From NCBI RefSeq assembly GCF_003732265.1, contig NZ_MOBK01000006.1, positions 248,001-312,000 of the forward strand: a DNA stretch of 64,000 nucleotides, given 5' to 3'. The first letter of the stretch is position 1; every line of letters starts with the position of its first letter. Positions 1 through 9,693 of this stretch are shown in pieces. Made by a program: the position numbers and the translations under genes. Source of the DNA: Pseudomonas brassicacearum (lineage in GTDB: Bacteria; Pseudomonadota; Gammaproteobacteria; Pseudomonadales; Pseudomonadaceae). The notes under the pieces are model-generated. The model had not been told where the DNA came from. It worked only from the letters and a program-made list of their open reading frames with translations, and made no database searches.

Positions 1-1344
1 CAGGGCGTATTGGGTGGCGGAAAACTTGAGGTTGGTCAGGCTCGACAGGTAAGCAACGAACGCCGAGGTCGCCAGGCCGGAACTGAAGTTGTCCAGGGAA
101 ATGGTGACGATCAGCATGTTCAGGTTGGCGCCCATGTCGGCGAGCATCAGGAACAGCAGGTTAGTGCCGGCCGACGCAATGCCGCCGATCAGCAGGATCG
201 GCAGAATGCCGAAACGCACAATCAGCAGGCCGCCCATACCGGCGCCAACCAGGGTCATGATCAGGCCGAAGATTTTACTGACACCGGCAATCTGATCCTT
301 GGTGAAGCCCTGATCGATATAGAACACGTTGGCCATGACGCCCATGACCGTGTCGGACATGCGGTAGGTGGCGATCAGGCCCAGCAGCAGGAACGCTTGC
401 CAGCGGTAGCGTGTAATGAAGTCGTTGACCGGCGTCAGCACTGGCGCCAGGCCGCGACGGCCCATGGTCGACAGGCACAGGGCGGTCAGCGTGGTGTAGA
501 GAATCGCCCGAAGCAGCGCCCGGTCTTCGAGGACCAGATCGAGCAGGCTTACGCCGCCGAACAGCACGCTGGCGAAGTCGGTGTTATAGAGCTGGGTGAA
601 CATGGCGGGCACGGACACCAGCAGCACGATCAGCACAAACACCGACGCCAGTTGATGCACAAAGCTGTAGCGGCCGGCCTGAAGCTGGGTGCGCAGTGGC
701 ACCGGCGGTTCGCGCATGAATATCGAGGTGAGCAGAGCCGGGATCATCAGGGCGCCGAACAGCACGTAGGTGCCGGCCCAGGCCGAATGCTGGTAGTTGA
801 AACCGGTAGAGCCGAAGCCCTCGGCGAAGAACAGTGCGCCGGCGGTCGCGAGTAACGCGGCGATCCGATAACCGGACATATAGCTGGCGGCGAGGGCGGC
901 CTGGCGACTGTCTTCGGCGATTTCCAGGCGATAGGCGTCTACCGCGATGTCTTGTGTCGCCGAAGCGAACGCAACGACCACCGCAATAGCGATCAACCAG
1001 GACAAATGTTTTTGTGGGTCGCAAAAACCCATGCCGATCAGGCCGAGGATCACCAGCGCCTGCGATAGCACCAGCCACGAGCGTCGCCGCCCCAGCTTGC
1101 CGAGAAATGGCAGGCGCCATTGGTCCAGCAACGGGGACCACACCCATTTAAAGGCGTAGGCCAGGCCGATCAGGCTTGCATAACCAATGGTTTCGCGGGC
1201 TACACCGGCCTCGCGAAGCCAGACGGAAAGCGTTGAAAACACCAGCATGTAGGGCAGGCCGGCGGCGAAACCAAGCAACAACAACACGAGCGTCGAGGGG
1301 CTGGCATAGGCGGCGAGCGCGGCGCGCCAGGTTTTACGGGGCAT
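1..1344 (-). CDS. ampG: AmpG-type muropeptide MFS permease (3' end outside window)
   Basis: The reverse strand is open from an ATG at 1344 to the window edge, so the C-terminus is missing. The N-terminus reads MPRKTWRAALAAYASPSTLV and is followed by many hydrophobic segments with the MFS-type AmpG layout (GFAAGLPYMLVFSTLSVWL, then ATQDIAVDAYR, a segment typical of AmpG). AmpG imports anhydromuropeptides across the inner membrane for cell-wall recycling and feeds the AmpR/AmpC induction signal. A GAGG about 13 bases upstream is a weak ribosome site. No in-frame stop appears within the window. The family assignment is firm; substrate is inferred from the family. Confidence 0.88.
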   Translation of the reverse strand, partial: MPRKTWRAALAAYASPSTLVLLLLGFAAGLPYMLVFSTLSVWLREAGVARETIGYASLIGLAYAFKWVWSPLLDQWRLPFLGKLGRRRSWLVLSQALVILGLIGMGFCDPQKHLSWLIAIAVVVAFASATQDIAVDAYRLEIAEDSRQAALAASYMSGYRIAALLATAGALFFAEGFGSTGFNYQHSAWAGTYVLFGALMIPALLTSIFMREPPVPLRTQLQAGRYSFVHQLASVFVLIVLLVSVPAMFTQLYNTDFASVLFGGVSLLDLVLEDRALLRAILYTTLTALCLSTMGRRGLAPVLTPVNDFITRYRWQAFLLLGLIATYRMSDTVMGVMANVFYIDQGFTKDQIAGVSKIFGLIMTLVGAGMGGLLIVRFGILPILLIGGIASAGTNLLFLMLADMGANLNMLIVTISLDNFSSGLATSAFVAYLSSLTNLKFSATQYAL

Positions 1345-1388
1345 GGGCTGGAGTCTGCCTCAAGAAATACGGAAACAAAGGGCGCACT

Positions 1389-1769
1389 CTAACCGCTGTG
1401 CTCTACCGGACGCCAGCCATGGCGCTGAATATCAACACGATTATTCAGGACACTGATGCCTTCAGCGCGTAATCGCGCACGCTGCTCATCCCCCGAAGGG
1501 CTGCCCACCGGCAGGCTGATCCGACCACCGGCACCCAGCACCCGGTGCCAAGGCAGTTTCGTATCACCCGGCAATTGGCTCAGTGTGCGTCCGACCCAGC
1601 GGGCGGCACGACCGAGTCCGGCCAGTTCTGCCAATTGACCATAGCTCACCACTTTGCCCTCGGGCACTTGTGCCAGGGTCAGGTAGAGCGCCGTGCGTCG
1701 GATTTGCGCCGGACTTTCGGTATCAACGGTTGGGTCGGTCACGTCCGGGGTTCCTGGAGAAGGTCGCAT
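1389..1769 (-). CDS. Alkyltransferase-like (MGMT-fold) DNA-binding protein
   Basis: The protein of 126 residues carries the C-terminal domain of O6-alkylguanine-DNA alkyltransferases (QVPEGKVVSYGQLAELAG, then GRAARWVGRTL). The active-site PCHR motif is PWHR here, so the acceptor cysteine is replaced by tryptophan. This is the hallmark of Atl1-type alkyltransferase-like proteins, which bind O6-alkylguanine and hand the lesion to nucleotide excision repair instead of removing the alkyl group. The frame is open further upstream to 1886, but that extension does not resemble the family, so I place the start at the ATG at 1769. It lies between ampG and the DUF481 gene, on the ampG strand. Confidence 0.85.
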   Translation of the reverse strand: MRPSPGTPDVTDPTVDTESPAQIRRTALYLTLAQVPEGKVVSYGQLAELAGLGRAARWVGRTLSQLPGDTKLPWHRVLGAGGRISLPVGSPSGDEQRARLRAEGISVLNNRVDIQRHGWRPVEHSG

Positions 1770-1906
1770 TTGCCGTCTGTAGAGTAAGTCGTGGATCACT
1801 GATTGAGAAATGAACTCAATAGAAATAGTCGGGTCAGTCCTTGCTATGGCTTTATCCCTGAGGATAATGCCGACTTTTTTTCGCAATCTTGAGCCTGTAT
1901 TTGCTT

Positions 1907-2914
1907 ATGTTGTCCAGAACCTTGCTGTGCCTCGCTGTTGCCAGTGCCTCCTCACCTTTGCTCGCCGATACCGTCTGGTTGAAGAACGGTGACAAGCTGA
2001 GCGGCAAGATCACGCTGTTCGATGGTGGCAAATTGCTGATTCAAACCGAGTACGCCGGTGCGGTACCGATCGACTGGAAACAGGTCAAAACCCTGGAGAG
2101 TGATCAGGAGTTGCTGGTCAAGCAGGATGCCTACACCGGCGAGAAAGCCAAGTCGCTGCATGCGTCAGACGACGGCAAGGTGACGCTGCAAAATGGCGAG
2201 GCACCGAAGACGGTCGAGCTGGCCAGTATCCAGCAGATCCTCAAGCCCAAACCGGTGGTGGAAGATTTGGTGTGGAAGGGCAATATCGACGCCGCGCTGG
2301 ATTACCAGCGGGCGGAAAATGACACCGACGACTACGACATCGACTTCAAGACCACGGCGCGCCACGGTAAATGGCGGCATATCGCAGAAGGCGAGTACAA
2401 CCGAGAATTCCAGGATGACGTCGTAACGACTGACAACTGGCGGGCTGAATACTCGCTCGACCGCTTCCTGACCGAAAAATGGTTCTGGCAAGGTCGGGCT
2501 GTTTATAAGCGCGACAAAGTCGAAGACCTGTCCCGTCAGCGCACCGTCGGTACCGGCCCGGGCTACCAGTTCTGGGACAACGAACTGGGCGCATTCTCCC
2601 TGGGCTCGTTGGTCAACCGTACGGACTACGAGTTCACCGACGGCAGCAAGGAGAACTTCTATTCCCTGGCGATGAAGTGGGATTACAACCGCTACCTGAT
2701 CGGCAAGAAGGTGGAGTTCTTCACCAATGGGGAGATTGGCAAGCCATTGTCGGGCGTGGCGGACTACGCCCTGGATTCCGAAATTGGCTTGCGCTACAAG
2801 GTGACCGAGTGGGCGTCGCTGAACCTGAAGGCGGAGCGGGATATCATCAGCGGTACCGATGAATCTGATCTGGACAAGACGCGCTACACCGCAGGGTTTG
2901 GCGTGGCCTGGTAA
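1907..2914 (+). CDS. DUF481 family outer-membrane-type protein
   Basis: The protein of 335 residues starts with a signal peptide ending near LLADTVWLKNGD. Its N-terminal part (about residues 20-85) is the short beta domain (LKNGDKLSGKI, LLIQTEYAG) seen in YdiY-like DUF481 proteins, followed by a C-terminal half rich in alternating aromatic strands that fits a small beta-barrel, ending in GFGVAW with an aromatic terminal residue as in outer membrane proteins. The frame is open from a TTG at 1889, but the ATG at 1907 gives a normal signal peptide. Function is not known. A strong terminator follows directly. Confidence 0.85.
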   Translation: MLSRTLLCLAVASASSPLLADTVWLKNGDKLSGKITLFDGGKLLIQTEYAGAVPIDWKQVKTLESDQELLVKQDAYTGEKAKSLHASDDGKVTLQNGEAPKTVELASIQQILKPKPVVEDLVWKGNIDAALDYQRAENDTDDYDIDFKTTARHGKWRHIAEGEYNREFQDDVVTTDNWRAEYSLDRFLTEKWFWQGRAVYKRDKVEDLSRQRTVGTGPGYQFWDNELGAFSLGSLVNRTDYEFTDGSKENFYSLAMKWDYNRYLIGKKVEFFTNGEIGKPLSGVADYALDSEIGLRYKVTEWASLNLKAERDIISGTDESDLDKTRYTAGFGVAW

Positions 2915-2926
2915 AGCGCCAAATAA

Positions 2927-2955
2927 AAATCGCAGCCATGGGCTGCGATTTTTTT
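2927..2955 (+). terminator. Rho-independent terminator after DUF481 gene
   Basis: An 11-bp perfect stem (AAATCGCAGCC at 2927-2937 pairing with 2941-2951) with a 3-base loop is followed by a run of T to 2955. It sits 12 bases after the stop codon at 2914. Confidence 0.85.
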
Positions 2956-2981
2956 GTGCCTGCAAAAACATACCGGCACAA

Positions 2982-3012
2982 AAAAGCCCCGCTTTTAAGG
3001 GCGGGGCTTTTT
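2982..3012 (-). terminator. Bidirectional terminator of the cold-shock gene
   Basis: The arms AAAAGCCCCGC (2982-2992) and GCGGGGCTTTT (3001-3011) pair perfectly, with poly-A on one side and poly-T on the other, so it can work on both strands. It lies 18 bases beyond the stop of the cold-shock gene. Confidence 0.85.
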
Positions 3013-3029
3013 ACTAAAGCAAGTACAAG

Positions 3030-3239
3030 TTAGATAACTTGAACTTCTTCAGCTTGCATGCCTTTCTGACCGCGGGTAGCGATGAAAGAAACCTGTTGGC
3101 CTTCTTTCAGGCTTTTGAAGCCGTCGGATTGGATAGCTTTGAAGTGAACGAACAGGTCGTCACCGGATTGTGGAGTGATGAAGCCGAAGCCTTTTTCATC
3201 GTTGAACCACTTAACGGTACCGGTTTGGCGATTAGACAT
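3030..3239 (-). CDS. cspA: Cold-shock protein, CspA family
   Basis: The 69-residue protein is a single cold-shock domain with RNP1 (KGFGFI) and RNP2 (LFVHF) nucleic-acid-binding motifs. Proteins of this family bind single-stranded RNA and DNA and act as RNA chaperones in the cytoplasm. A very good ribosome site (AAGGAG) lies 7 bases before the ATG. The long leader between this start and the divergent dcd gene would suit post-transcriptional control as in other csp genes, but no specific element was recognised. The symbol is by family; several csp paralogues usually occur in Pseudomonas. Confidence 0.93.
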   Translation of the reverse strand: MSNRQTGTVKWFNDEKGFGFITPQSGDDLFVHFKAIQSDGFKSLKEGQQVSFIATRGQKGMQAEEVQVI

Positions 3240-3593
3240 GGTGTAACTCCTTGAACAAAGATAACTGCGACGCAGGAAGAACCCTGGCCGAGACTGAGTG
3301 CAAAGAGCAGGAAAAATTCTTGTAGATGGTTGGATCGAAATTCAACATATCGTGTAGAGATTCTCAGTGACACAAGCAGCACAGTGGCGCCACCTTAACC
3401 CTTTTTCCGGGACGTGCCAATGCTTCTTGCGAAGGTTTCTCTGTTTTCAGGACTGACGGTCCATTGGATTGGGTGAAAGGCCCTGAATTCACGGGACATC
3501 GGCGAGAATTGTGCCCCGGACTTTGAACCCGGAGCGCGCGCCCGGTAAGATGCCGGACAGAATTTTTCCACCTCGCTATTCAGGACACCCGCC
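3240..3593. other. Divergent intergenic region cspA / dcd
   Basis: These 354 bases hold the leader and promoter of the cold-shock gene on the reverse strand and the promoter of dcd on the forward strand. The cspA-proximal half is richer in A and T. Short open frames in it show no family resemblance. No repeat or strong hairpin was seen. Confidence 0.6.
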
Positions 3594-4160
3594 ATGAGCA
3601 TCAAATCGGACAAGTGGATTCGCCGCATGGCGCAAGAGCACGGGATGATCGAACCTTTCGTTGAGCGCCAGGTGCGCGGCAGCGACGATAGCCGTGTGAT
3701 CTCCTACGGCGTGTCCAGCTACGGCTACGATGTGCGTTGCACCAATCACTTCAAGGTGTTTACCAACATCAACTCGGCGATCGTCGACCCGAAAAACTTC
3801 GATGCGGGCAGCTTCGTCGATATCCACAGCGACGTCTGCATCATTCCGCCGAACTCCTTTGCCCTGGCCAGCACCGTCGAATACTTCCGCATTCCGCGCA
3901 ATGTATTGACCATTTGCCTGGGTAAAAGCACCTACGCGCGCTGCGGCATCATCGTCAACGTCACGCCGCTCGAGCCAGAGTGGGAAGGTCACGTGACCCT
4001 GGAGTTCTCCAACACCACCAATCTGCCGGCGAAAATCTACGCGAACGAAGGTGTGGCGCAGATGCTGTTCCTTGAGTCTGACGAAGAGTGCGAAGTCTCC
4101 TACAAGGACCGTGGCGGCAAGTATCAGGGCCAGCGTGGCGTGACGCTGCCGCGCACCTGA
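3594..4160 (+). CDS. dcd: dCTP deaminase
   Basis: The protein of 188 residues matches dCTP deaminase over its full length. It converts dCTP to dUTP and ammonia in the cytoplasm, the first step to dTMP by this route. Visible family motifs are the nucleotide-binding KSTYAR (about 111-116) and the catalytic glutamate in HVTLEFSN (Glu137). The C-terminal glycine-rich tail ([15 protein letters not shown]) that closes over the triphosphate is intact. An AGGA about 8 bases before the ATG is a modest ribosome site. Confidence 0.96.
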   Translation: MSIKSDKWIRRMAQEHGMIEPFVERQVRGSDDSRVISYGVSSYGYDVRCTNHFKVFTNINSAIVDPKNFDAGSFVDIHSDVCIIPPNSFALASTVEYFRIPRNVLTICLGKSTYARCGIIVNVTPLEPEWEGHVTLEFSNTTNLPAKIYANEGVAQMLFLESDEECEVSYKDRGGKYQGQRGVTLPRT

Positions 4161-4267
4161 TCCGTTCATCTGGCCAATCAGCGGGAATTCTTGAGCGGGT
4201 AGACACTCTATTGGGTGTACTGCCCGGTTCGCGCACAGCGGACGGGGCCTTCGCTCAGGAGTGCTTT

Positions 4268-4477
4268 ATGAAGATCGATCCGCGAATAAGTGCCGAACTG
4301 GCAAGGCTTGAGCCCAATCAGATTGGCGTTTTAGCCTGGTCCTTGTTGGCACATCCACCCGTCAGCATGGCGGGGGGCATCCCCGGTCAACCCGACCCCG
4401 ATACCCCGAACGAGCAGCCTACCGAGCCCGGTGAACCCACCTTGCCGGATGAGCCGCCTCCCGCGCCTGTCGCGTGA
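4268..4477 (+). CDS. Small acidic, proline-rich protein of unknown function
   Basis: The 69-residue protein has a short N-terminal amphipathic part (MKIDPRISAELARLEPNQIG) and a C-terminal half made mostly of Pro, Glu, Asp and Gly (PGQPDPDTPNEQPTEPGEP). An AGGAG eight bases before the ATG at 4268 sets the start; the frame is open further upstream but without a good start. No known domain. The C-terminal half is probably disordered. It is convergent with pdeM, the two being separated by a perfect hairpin. Confidence 0.7.
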   Translation: MKIDPRISAELARLEPNQIGVLAWSLLAHPPVSMAGGIPGQPDPDTPNEQPTEPGEPTLPDEPPPAPVA

Positions 4478-4494
4478 TCTGTTATTGAAAATGA

Positions 4495-4540
4495 ATGGCC
4501 AGTCAGCTGACGTCCTTGAAGACGTCAGCTGACTGGCCAT
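4495..4540. terminator. Perfect 20-bp inverted repeat between convergent genes
   Basis: Positions 4495-4514 and 4521-4540 are exact reverse complements with a 6-base loop (CTTGAA). The right arm contains the last codons and the stop of pdeM. Both flanks have only weak T-tracts, so it is either a bidirectional terminator or an mRNA 3'-end stabiliser for the two convergent transcripts. Confidence 0.6.
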
Positions 4541-5181
4541 GTTTCGTTGTCGCCGATCACAAAGATCCTGCAGCTGTCGTCCCGCTCGGCCTGATACCCG
4601 CCGGTAAACGCTCCGAAAGCCGGAAGCAGGCTGATGCTTTCGCCCAGCCTGAAACACGCCAGGCGCAAACTTTGCCGGCCCCTGCCTCTTAACCGATAAA
4701 CGGGATGGACGTGTCCGGCAAGCACGTGGCGATCAGGATGAGGGTCGGGTTCATGCTGCAAGGCGAATGGCCCCAGTAGCAACGGCTCAGGCACGACCCG
4801 GATGTTCAGCGAGGCCGGTGGGTCGCCCGCTCGTTTGTCGTGGTTGCCGCGAATCAGCGTCATCGGCAAATCAGCATGCCGCGCCCGCCATTCGGCCAGC
4901 GCGCCCAACGTGGTCGCTGCATGAGAGCCGGGTCCGTGAAGAAAATCACCGAGAAAAATCAGCTGTCGACAGGGCAGGGCCGCCAGCAACCCGTCCAGCA
5001 CCGCGATATTGCTGACGGTTGTGCCATGGGGCACCGGTTGGCCAAGGCTTCGATACGCCGCCGCTTTGCCAAAATGCACATCGGCAATCAGCAGGGCTTG
5101 TTGCGCCGGCCAGTAGAGGGCTTTTTCCGGCAGCAGCCACAGGTCTTCACCGGCCAGTCGCACGGGATAGGGCGTACTCAT
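4525..5181 (-). CDS. pdeM: Ligase-associated DNA damage response phosphoesterase PdeM
   Basis: The 218-residue protein is a calcineurin-like metallophosphoesterase. The metal-binding motifs are all present: DVHFGK (Asp34, His36), GDFLHG (78-83), GNHD (112-115) and GHVH (156-159). This family is the endonuclease/phosphoesterase member of the four-gene set with a DNA ligase, an Lhr-like helicase and a beta-CASP exonuclease. Its ATG overlaps the stop of the helicase gene by one base (TGATG), so the two are translationally coupled. The ligase and exonuclease lie 7-10 kb upstream on the same strand. Confidence 0.9.
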   Translation of the reverse strand: MSTPYPVRLAGEDLWLLPEKALYWPAQQALLIADVHFGKAAAYRSLGQPVPHGTTVSNIAVLDGLLAALPCRQLIFLGDFLHGPGSHAATTLGALAEWRARHADLPMTLIRGNHDKRAGDPPASLNIRVVPEPLLLGPFALQHEPDPHPDRHVLAGHVHPVYRLRGRGRQSLRLACFRLGESISLLPAFGAFTGGYQAERDDSCRIFVIGDNETWPVS

Positions 5182-7667
5182 CAGCTTTTCCCGGTTTCGG
5201 CGGTTTTCTCGAGGTCGGTCACCATGCGCCGGATACGGTCTGCGAGTTTTTCCGAGCTCATGCTTTCGCGCATACGCTCAACCAACAGTGGAAACCCCAG
5301 CGGTGTAGGACGTTTGAGCTGATGCAGGTCCAGCCTCATTCGGTTGATACGCTCCAGCGTCTGTTCCAGCCGCTGAATATCCAGTTCTTCCCGTAGGACT
5401 TCTTCCCCGGCCTGCGCCAGCAACAGATTCCCCGCGTCGTACTGTTTAAACACTTCAAAGAACAACCCGCTCGACGCCTGAACCTGACGTGTACTTTTCG
5501 GCGCGCCCGGATAGCCCGCAAACACCAGCCCGGCGATCCGCGCGATTTCCCGGAAACGGCGAAGTGCCAGTTCACCGGCGTTCAGACTGGCGAGCACGTC
5601 TTCCAACAGGTGCTCGGGGCTCAACAGTCCGGGACTCAAGACCTGCGGCCAGTCCACAGGCGTGGCGCTGAGCAACTCCAGCCCATAATCATTCACCGCG
5701 ATGGAAAACGTGACCGCCTGCTGCTGACTCACGCGCCACGCCAACACACTCGCCAGCCCCAGATGCACCTGACGCCCGGCAAAGGGATACAGGAACAGAT
5801 GCCAGCCTTCGCGAGACTTGAGCGCTTCGGCCAGCAACGTCGTCGAGGTCGGCAAGCCAGACCAGCGTTGCTGCACCGCTAAAAGAGGCCGCAATGCGCG
5901 CATTTCCGGGCCGACAAATTCGCCCTGCGCCGCCGCACTGAAACGCTCGACCACCGCTTGCGCCAGCTCATTGGAAAGCGGCATCCGTCCGCCATTCCAG
6001 CGCGGCACCGCGGCTTTTTTCGCGGTGCCACGTTTGACATAAGCGGTCATGTTTTCCACCCGGACCAATTCCAGCAGGCGCCCGGCAAACAGAAAACCGT
6101 CGCCCGGTTTCAAGCGCGCGATAAACCCTTCCTCGACGCTGCCCAATTGCTTGCCACCACCGCCCTTGCTCCAGAACTTCAGCTGGATACTCGCATCGCT
6201 GACAATGGTGCCGATGCTCATGCGATGTCGCCGCGCCAGTCGCGCATCGGGTACGCGCCACACGCCTTGTTCATCCGGTTCAACCCGGCGGTAGTCCGGA
6301 TAGGCTGTCAGAGACAGTCCGCCATGGCGTACGAACGCCAGCGCCCAGCTCCAATCCGCGACGCTGAGGTCGCGATAAGCCCAGGCACCGCGTACCTCTT
6401 CGTACAACTCATCGGGCAGAAACCCACCGCCCAGCGCCATGCTGACCAGATGTTGAACCAGCACATCCAGGGGTTTATGCGGTGACTCGCGGGGCTCGAT
6501 GCGTCGTTGCGCCACGGCGTCTTGTGCCGCAGCCGCTTCAATCAATTCCAGGCTGTGCGTCGGGACCAGCGTCACCCGCGAAGTCCGTCCCGGCGCATGC
6601 CCGGAACGGCCGGCTCGTTGCATCAGTCGCGCCACGCCTTTGGCCGAGCCGATTTGCAGCACCCGCTCGACCGGTAAGAAATCCACGCCCAAGTCCAGAC
6701 TCGAGGTGCAAACCACCGCTTTGAGTTGACCTTCCTTGAGTGCTCGCTCGACCCAGTCACGTGTGTCGCGCGACAGTGAACTGTGATGCAAGGCGATCAG
6801 CCCGGCCCAATCGGGGCGAGCTTCCAGTAGCGCCTGATACCAGATCTCGGACTGGGCGCGAGTGTTGGTGAACACCAGGCTGCTGGGGCTGGACTCCAGC
6901 TCCGCGACGACCTGCGGCAACATCTTCAAACCGATATGCCCGGCCCATGGAAAGCGTTCGATGGCGGGCGGCAGCAAGGTGTCGACGAGCAGCGCCTTGG
7001 ACGTCTGGCCCTGAACGCTGATGCCGCCCCCTTGTGGGATAAGTACCTCTTCCGCGTGAGCTTGATTACCCAACGTCGCGGAAACACCCCACACGATCAG
7101 CGCCGGATTCCAGCGGCGCAGGCGGGCCAGGGCCAGTTGCAATTGCACGCCGCGCTTGTTGCCCAGCAACTCGTGCCACTCGTCGACCACCACCATGCGC
7201 AGAGTCGCCAGCGCCGTTTGCGCATCGGCGCGGGCGAGCATCAGGGTCAGGCTTTCAGGCGTGGTGATCAGCGTGGTGGGCAGGCGCCGGCTCTGTCGTG
7301 CCCGTTCGCTGGTGCTGGTGTCGCCGGTGCGCAGGCCGACGCTCCATGGAATCTGTAAGTCGAGCAGTGGCGTTTCCAGGGCGCGAGCGGTGTCGGCCGC
7401 GAGTGCACGCATGGGGGTTATCCACAGGACTGTCAGAGGTTGGGCGACGGGTTTTCGTTTACGAGGGGTTGCAGCGGGTGTGGCAGACGAGGCATAGCGA
7501 TTGAGCGCAGCAAACCAGACTGCATAGGTTTTACCGGCACCGGTGCTGGCGTGCAGCAATCCGGACTCGCCACGTTTAACCGCCGTCCACACCTGTTTCT
7601 GAAAGGCGAACGGCTTCCATCCACGGACGGTGAACCATTGTCTGGCGTAGTCGGGGGAGGTTCCCAT
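5181..7667 (-). CDS. Ligase-associated DNA damage response DEXH-box helicase (Lhr-like)
   Basis: The 828-residue protein is a superfamily 2 helicase of the Lhr-core type. Walker A is ASTGAGKT (40-47), the DEXH box is DEWH (162-165), and motif VI is QRAGRSGH near residue 350; the rest is the winged-helix and Lhr-specific C-terminal part. Lhr enzymes are 3'-5' ATP-dependent translocases that unwind DNA or RNA:DNA hybrids and are linked to interstrand-crosslink and alkylation repair. It is coupled to pdeM downstream. Upstream comes not the ligase, as usual in this set, but an amino-acid ABC transporter gene 106 bases away. Confidence 0.92.
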   Translation of the reverse strand: MGTSPDYARQWFTVRGWKPFAFQKQVWTAVKRGESGLLHASTGAGKTYAVWFAALNRYASSATPAATPRKRKPVAQPLTVLWITPMRALAADTARALETPLLDLQIPWSVGLRTGDTSTSERARQSRRLPTTLITTPESLTLMLARADAQTALATLRMVVVDEWHELLGNKRGVQLQLALARLRRWNPALIVWGVSATLGNQAHAEEVLIPQGGGISVQGQTSKALLVDTLLPPAIERFPWAGHIGLKMLPQVVAELESSPSSLVFTNTRAQSEIWYQALLEARPDWAGLIALHHSSLSRDTRDWVERALKEGQLKAVVCTSSLDLGVDFLPVERVLQIGSAKGVARLMQRAGRSGHAPGRTSRVTLVPTHSLELIEAAAAQDAVAQRRIEPRESPHKPLDVLVQHLVSMALGGGFLPDELYEEVRGAWAYRDLSVADWSWALAFVRHGGLSLTAYPDYRRVEPDEQGVWRVPDARLARRHRMSIGTIVSDASIQLKFWSKGGGGKQLGSVEEGFIARLKPGDGFLFAGRLLELVRVENMTAYVKRGTAKKAAVPRWNGGRMPLSNELAQAVVERFSAAAQGEFVGPEMRALRPLLAVQQRWSGLPTSTTLLAEALKSREGWHLFLYPFAGRQVHLGLASVLAWRVSQQQAVTFSIAVNDYGLELLSATPVDWPQVLSPGLLSPEHLLEDVLASLNAGELALRRFREIARIAGLVFAGYPGAPKSTRQVQASSGLFFEVFKQYDAGNLLLAQAGEEVLREELDIQRLEQTLERINRMRLDLHQLKRPTPLGFPLLVERMRESMSSEKLADRIRRMVTDLEKTAETGKS

Positions 7668-7737
7668 GCCGGCGGTGTGCGCTCTGAAAGTCTTCTTTCA
7701 GTGACCGCGGCGCAAGGGGACAAGTTTAAAAATCCCT

Positions 7738-7761
7738 TGTGGGAGCGAGCTCGCTCCCACA
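7738..7761. repeat. 24-bp perfect palindrome, REP-related
   Basis: The sequence TGTGGGAGCGAG followed by its exact reverse complement lies between the transporter ATPase gene and the helicase gene. It shares the GTGGGAGCG core of the other REP elements here. It may terminate transcription from the transporter operon, though only a short mixed tract follows it. Confidence 0.7.
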
Positions 7762-7772
7762 GGTTTGCGGTG

Positions 7773-8537
7773 TTACTTGAGGTTGCCGCTGAGGAACTGC
7801 TTCAGCCGTTCGCTCTTCGGATTGCCCAGCACGTCGTCTGGCGCACCTTCTTCTTCCACCAGCCCCTGGTGCAGGAACAGCACCTGACTTGAGACTTTGC
7901 GGGCGAAGCTCATTTCGTGCGTCACCATGATCATGGTCCGGCCTTCTTCGGCGAGGCCCTGAATCACTCGAAGTACTTCACCCACCAGTTCCGGATCGAG
8001 CGCCGAGGTCGGTTCGTCAAACAGCATGACTTCCGGTTCCATCGCCAACGCGCGAGCAATCGCGACACGTTGCTGCTGGCCGCCGGACAGGAACGCCGGG
8101 TACTGGTCGGCGACGCGCGCGGCCAGGCCAACCTTGTCCAGATAACGCCGGGCGCGGTCTTCGGCCTCTTCCTTGCTGCAACCCAACACCCGGCGCGGAG
8201 CCATGGTGATGTTTTCCAGCACGGTCATGTGGCTCCACAGGTTGAAGTGCTGGAACACCATGGCCAGGCGGGTGCGGATCCGTTGCAGTTCATTGGCGTC
8301 GGCCACGTGCATGCCGTGGCGATCCTTGATCATGCGGATGTTCTGGCCGTCCAGGCTCATCGCGCCGTCGTTGGGCTGTTCGAGAAAGTTGATGCAACGC
8401 AGAAAGGTACTTTTACCCGAGCCGCTGGCGCCGATCAGGCTGATGACGTCGCCGGTGTTGGCCTTGAGCGAAACGCCTTTGAGGACTTGATGATCGCCGT
8501 AGCTTTTATGCAGGCCTTCGATGGTCAGTTTGTACAT
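7773..8537 (-). CDS. Basic amino-acid ABC transporter ATPase (HisP/AotP-like)
   Basis: The 254-residue protein is a polar amino-acid ABC ATPase: Walker [11 protein letters not shown]-loop VFQHFNLW, signature LSGGQQQR, Walker [13 protein letters not shown] and switch HEMSF. The insertion around [10 protein letters not shown] is typical of HisP/AotP for basic amino acids. The frame is open to 8600, but the ATG at 8537 has a good GAGGAT ribosome site and matches the family start. It is the last gene of a five-gene transporter cassette. In the P. aeruginosa aot operon an argR gene follows; here the repair helicase follows. Confidence 0.9.
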   Translation of the reverse strand: MYKLTIEGLHKSYGDHQVLKGVSLKANTGDVISLIGASGSGKSTFLRCINFLEQPNDGAMSLDGQNIRMIKDRHGMHVADANELQRIRTRLAMVFQHFNLWSHMTVLENITMAPRRVLGCSKEEAEDRARRYLDKVGLAARVADQYPAFLSGGQQQRVAIARALAMEPEVMLFDEPTSALDPELVGEVLRVIQGLAEEGRTMIMVTHEMSFARKVSSQVLFLHQGLVEEEGAPDDVLGNPKSERLKQFLSGNLK

Positions 8538-8550
8538 GGGGCAGACATCC

Positions 8551-9669
8551 TCAAGGCGAAAGTAGGTAGCCACTGCGATAGGCTTCGGCGCCCGCGACAT
8601 GCGCGATCACCATGCCGGCAGTGGCCATGCGCCGTAGCGAGCGGGCGTACATCAACCCGGCGGCGGTGCAATGAACGGGGGTGACGCGATCGTTGATCGG
8701 GTCAATGATTTCGGCGATCAGTTGCCCGGCTTCCAGGTATTCCCCCGGTAGTGCGGTGAACACCAGCAGACCGCCGACCGGAGTTTCCACCGGCTCGACG
8801 CCGGCCAGCGGTGTGGCCGGGTAGGGCAGCTCGGGCAGTGGCGCCGGTTCGCCGGCGATGGCGCCGAAGTGAATCAGGTAATCGATCAGCGCCTGACAAT
8901 CGAGGCTCGCCAGCGGGTGATTGACGTCACCCTGGCCGCGCAATTCGACGGTCACCGAGAAACTGCCCAGCGGAATGTCGAAGCGTTCGCCGAAGCGTTC
9001 CTTCAACTGCCACCAGAGCAGGGTGAAACATTCATCGAACGACTGACCGCCGGAGTCCGTGGCCAGCAAACTCGCCTCGGCACCGATGTAGCGTGCCAGC
9101 GGCTCGACCTGCGGCCAGGCTTCCGGCGTGGTGTAGAGGTGCGCGACGGCTTCGAAATCGCAATGCAGGTCCAGCACCATGTCCGCGTCGCAGGCGAGGC
9201 GTTGCAGGGTCAGGCGCTGGGATTGCAACTGGGTGCTGGCGGTTTGCCGGGCGAGGGCGTTGCGCAAGCTGTCGCGGATCAGCCCGAGGTTGCGCTGCGG
9301 ATCGTCACCGAGTTGGGCTTCGATCTCGTTGCCGACCGCCTCGCTGACATCGACGAACCAGCGATTGAAGTTCTGCCCGCTTTCGAGCTCGTAACGGCCC
9401 AGCGGCACATCCATCACCACTTGCTCCAGGCCCACCGGGTTGGCCACGGGGACCAGCACGATTTCGCTGCGCAGGCGGCCGCTGGCTTCAAGCTCCGCCA
9501 GGCGTTGCTTGAGGTGCCAGGCCACGAGCATGCCGGGCATTTCGTCGGCGTGCAGGGACGACTGGATGTAGATCTTGCCTTGGGCCGACGTCGGGCCGTA
9601 ATGAAAACTGTGAATCTGTCGTGCAGTCCCCGGCAGCGGGGCCAGCAGGTCATGAATCTGGTGGCGCAT
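8551..9669 (-). CDS. Succinylglutamate desuccinylase/aspartoacylase-family protein (AotO-like)
   Basis: The 372-residue protein has the zinc carboxypeptidase fold of the AstE/ASPA family, with metal ligands visible in SLHADEMPG and DLHCD. The C-terminal part is a beta-rich domain ([20 protein letters not shown]) like a lipoyl/barrel fold. It lies between the permease and ATPase genes of a basic-amino-acid transporter, the place of aotO in the aot operon. A role in hydrolysing N-acylated amino acids taken up by the transporter is an inference; the true substrate is unknown. Confidence 0.82.
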   Translation of the reverse strand: MRHQIHDLLAPLPGTARQIHSFHYGPTSAQGKIYIQSSLHADEMPGMLVAWHLKQRLAELEASGRLRSEIVLVPVANPVGLEQVVMDVPLGRYELESGQNFNRWFVDVSEAVGNEIEAQLGDDPQRNLGLIRDSLRNALARQTASTQLQSQRLTLQRLACDADMVLDLHCDFEAVAHLYTTPEAWPQVEPLARYIGAEASLLATDSGGQSFDECFTLLWWQLKERFGERFDIPLGSFSVTVELRGQGDVNHPLASLDCQALIDYLIHFGAIAGEPAPLPELPYPATPLAGVEPVETPVGGLLVFTALPGEYLEAGQLIAEIIDPINDRVTPVHCTAAGLMYARSLRRMATAGMVIAHVAGAEAYRSGYLLSP

Positions 9670-9693
9670 GTCTCTTTATCCCTAAAGCGGGTC

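Noticed and set aside
3395..3628. Reverse-strand frame upstream of dcd
   Set aside because: It overlaps the dcd start and promoter, has no ribosome site and no family resemblance.
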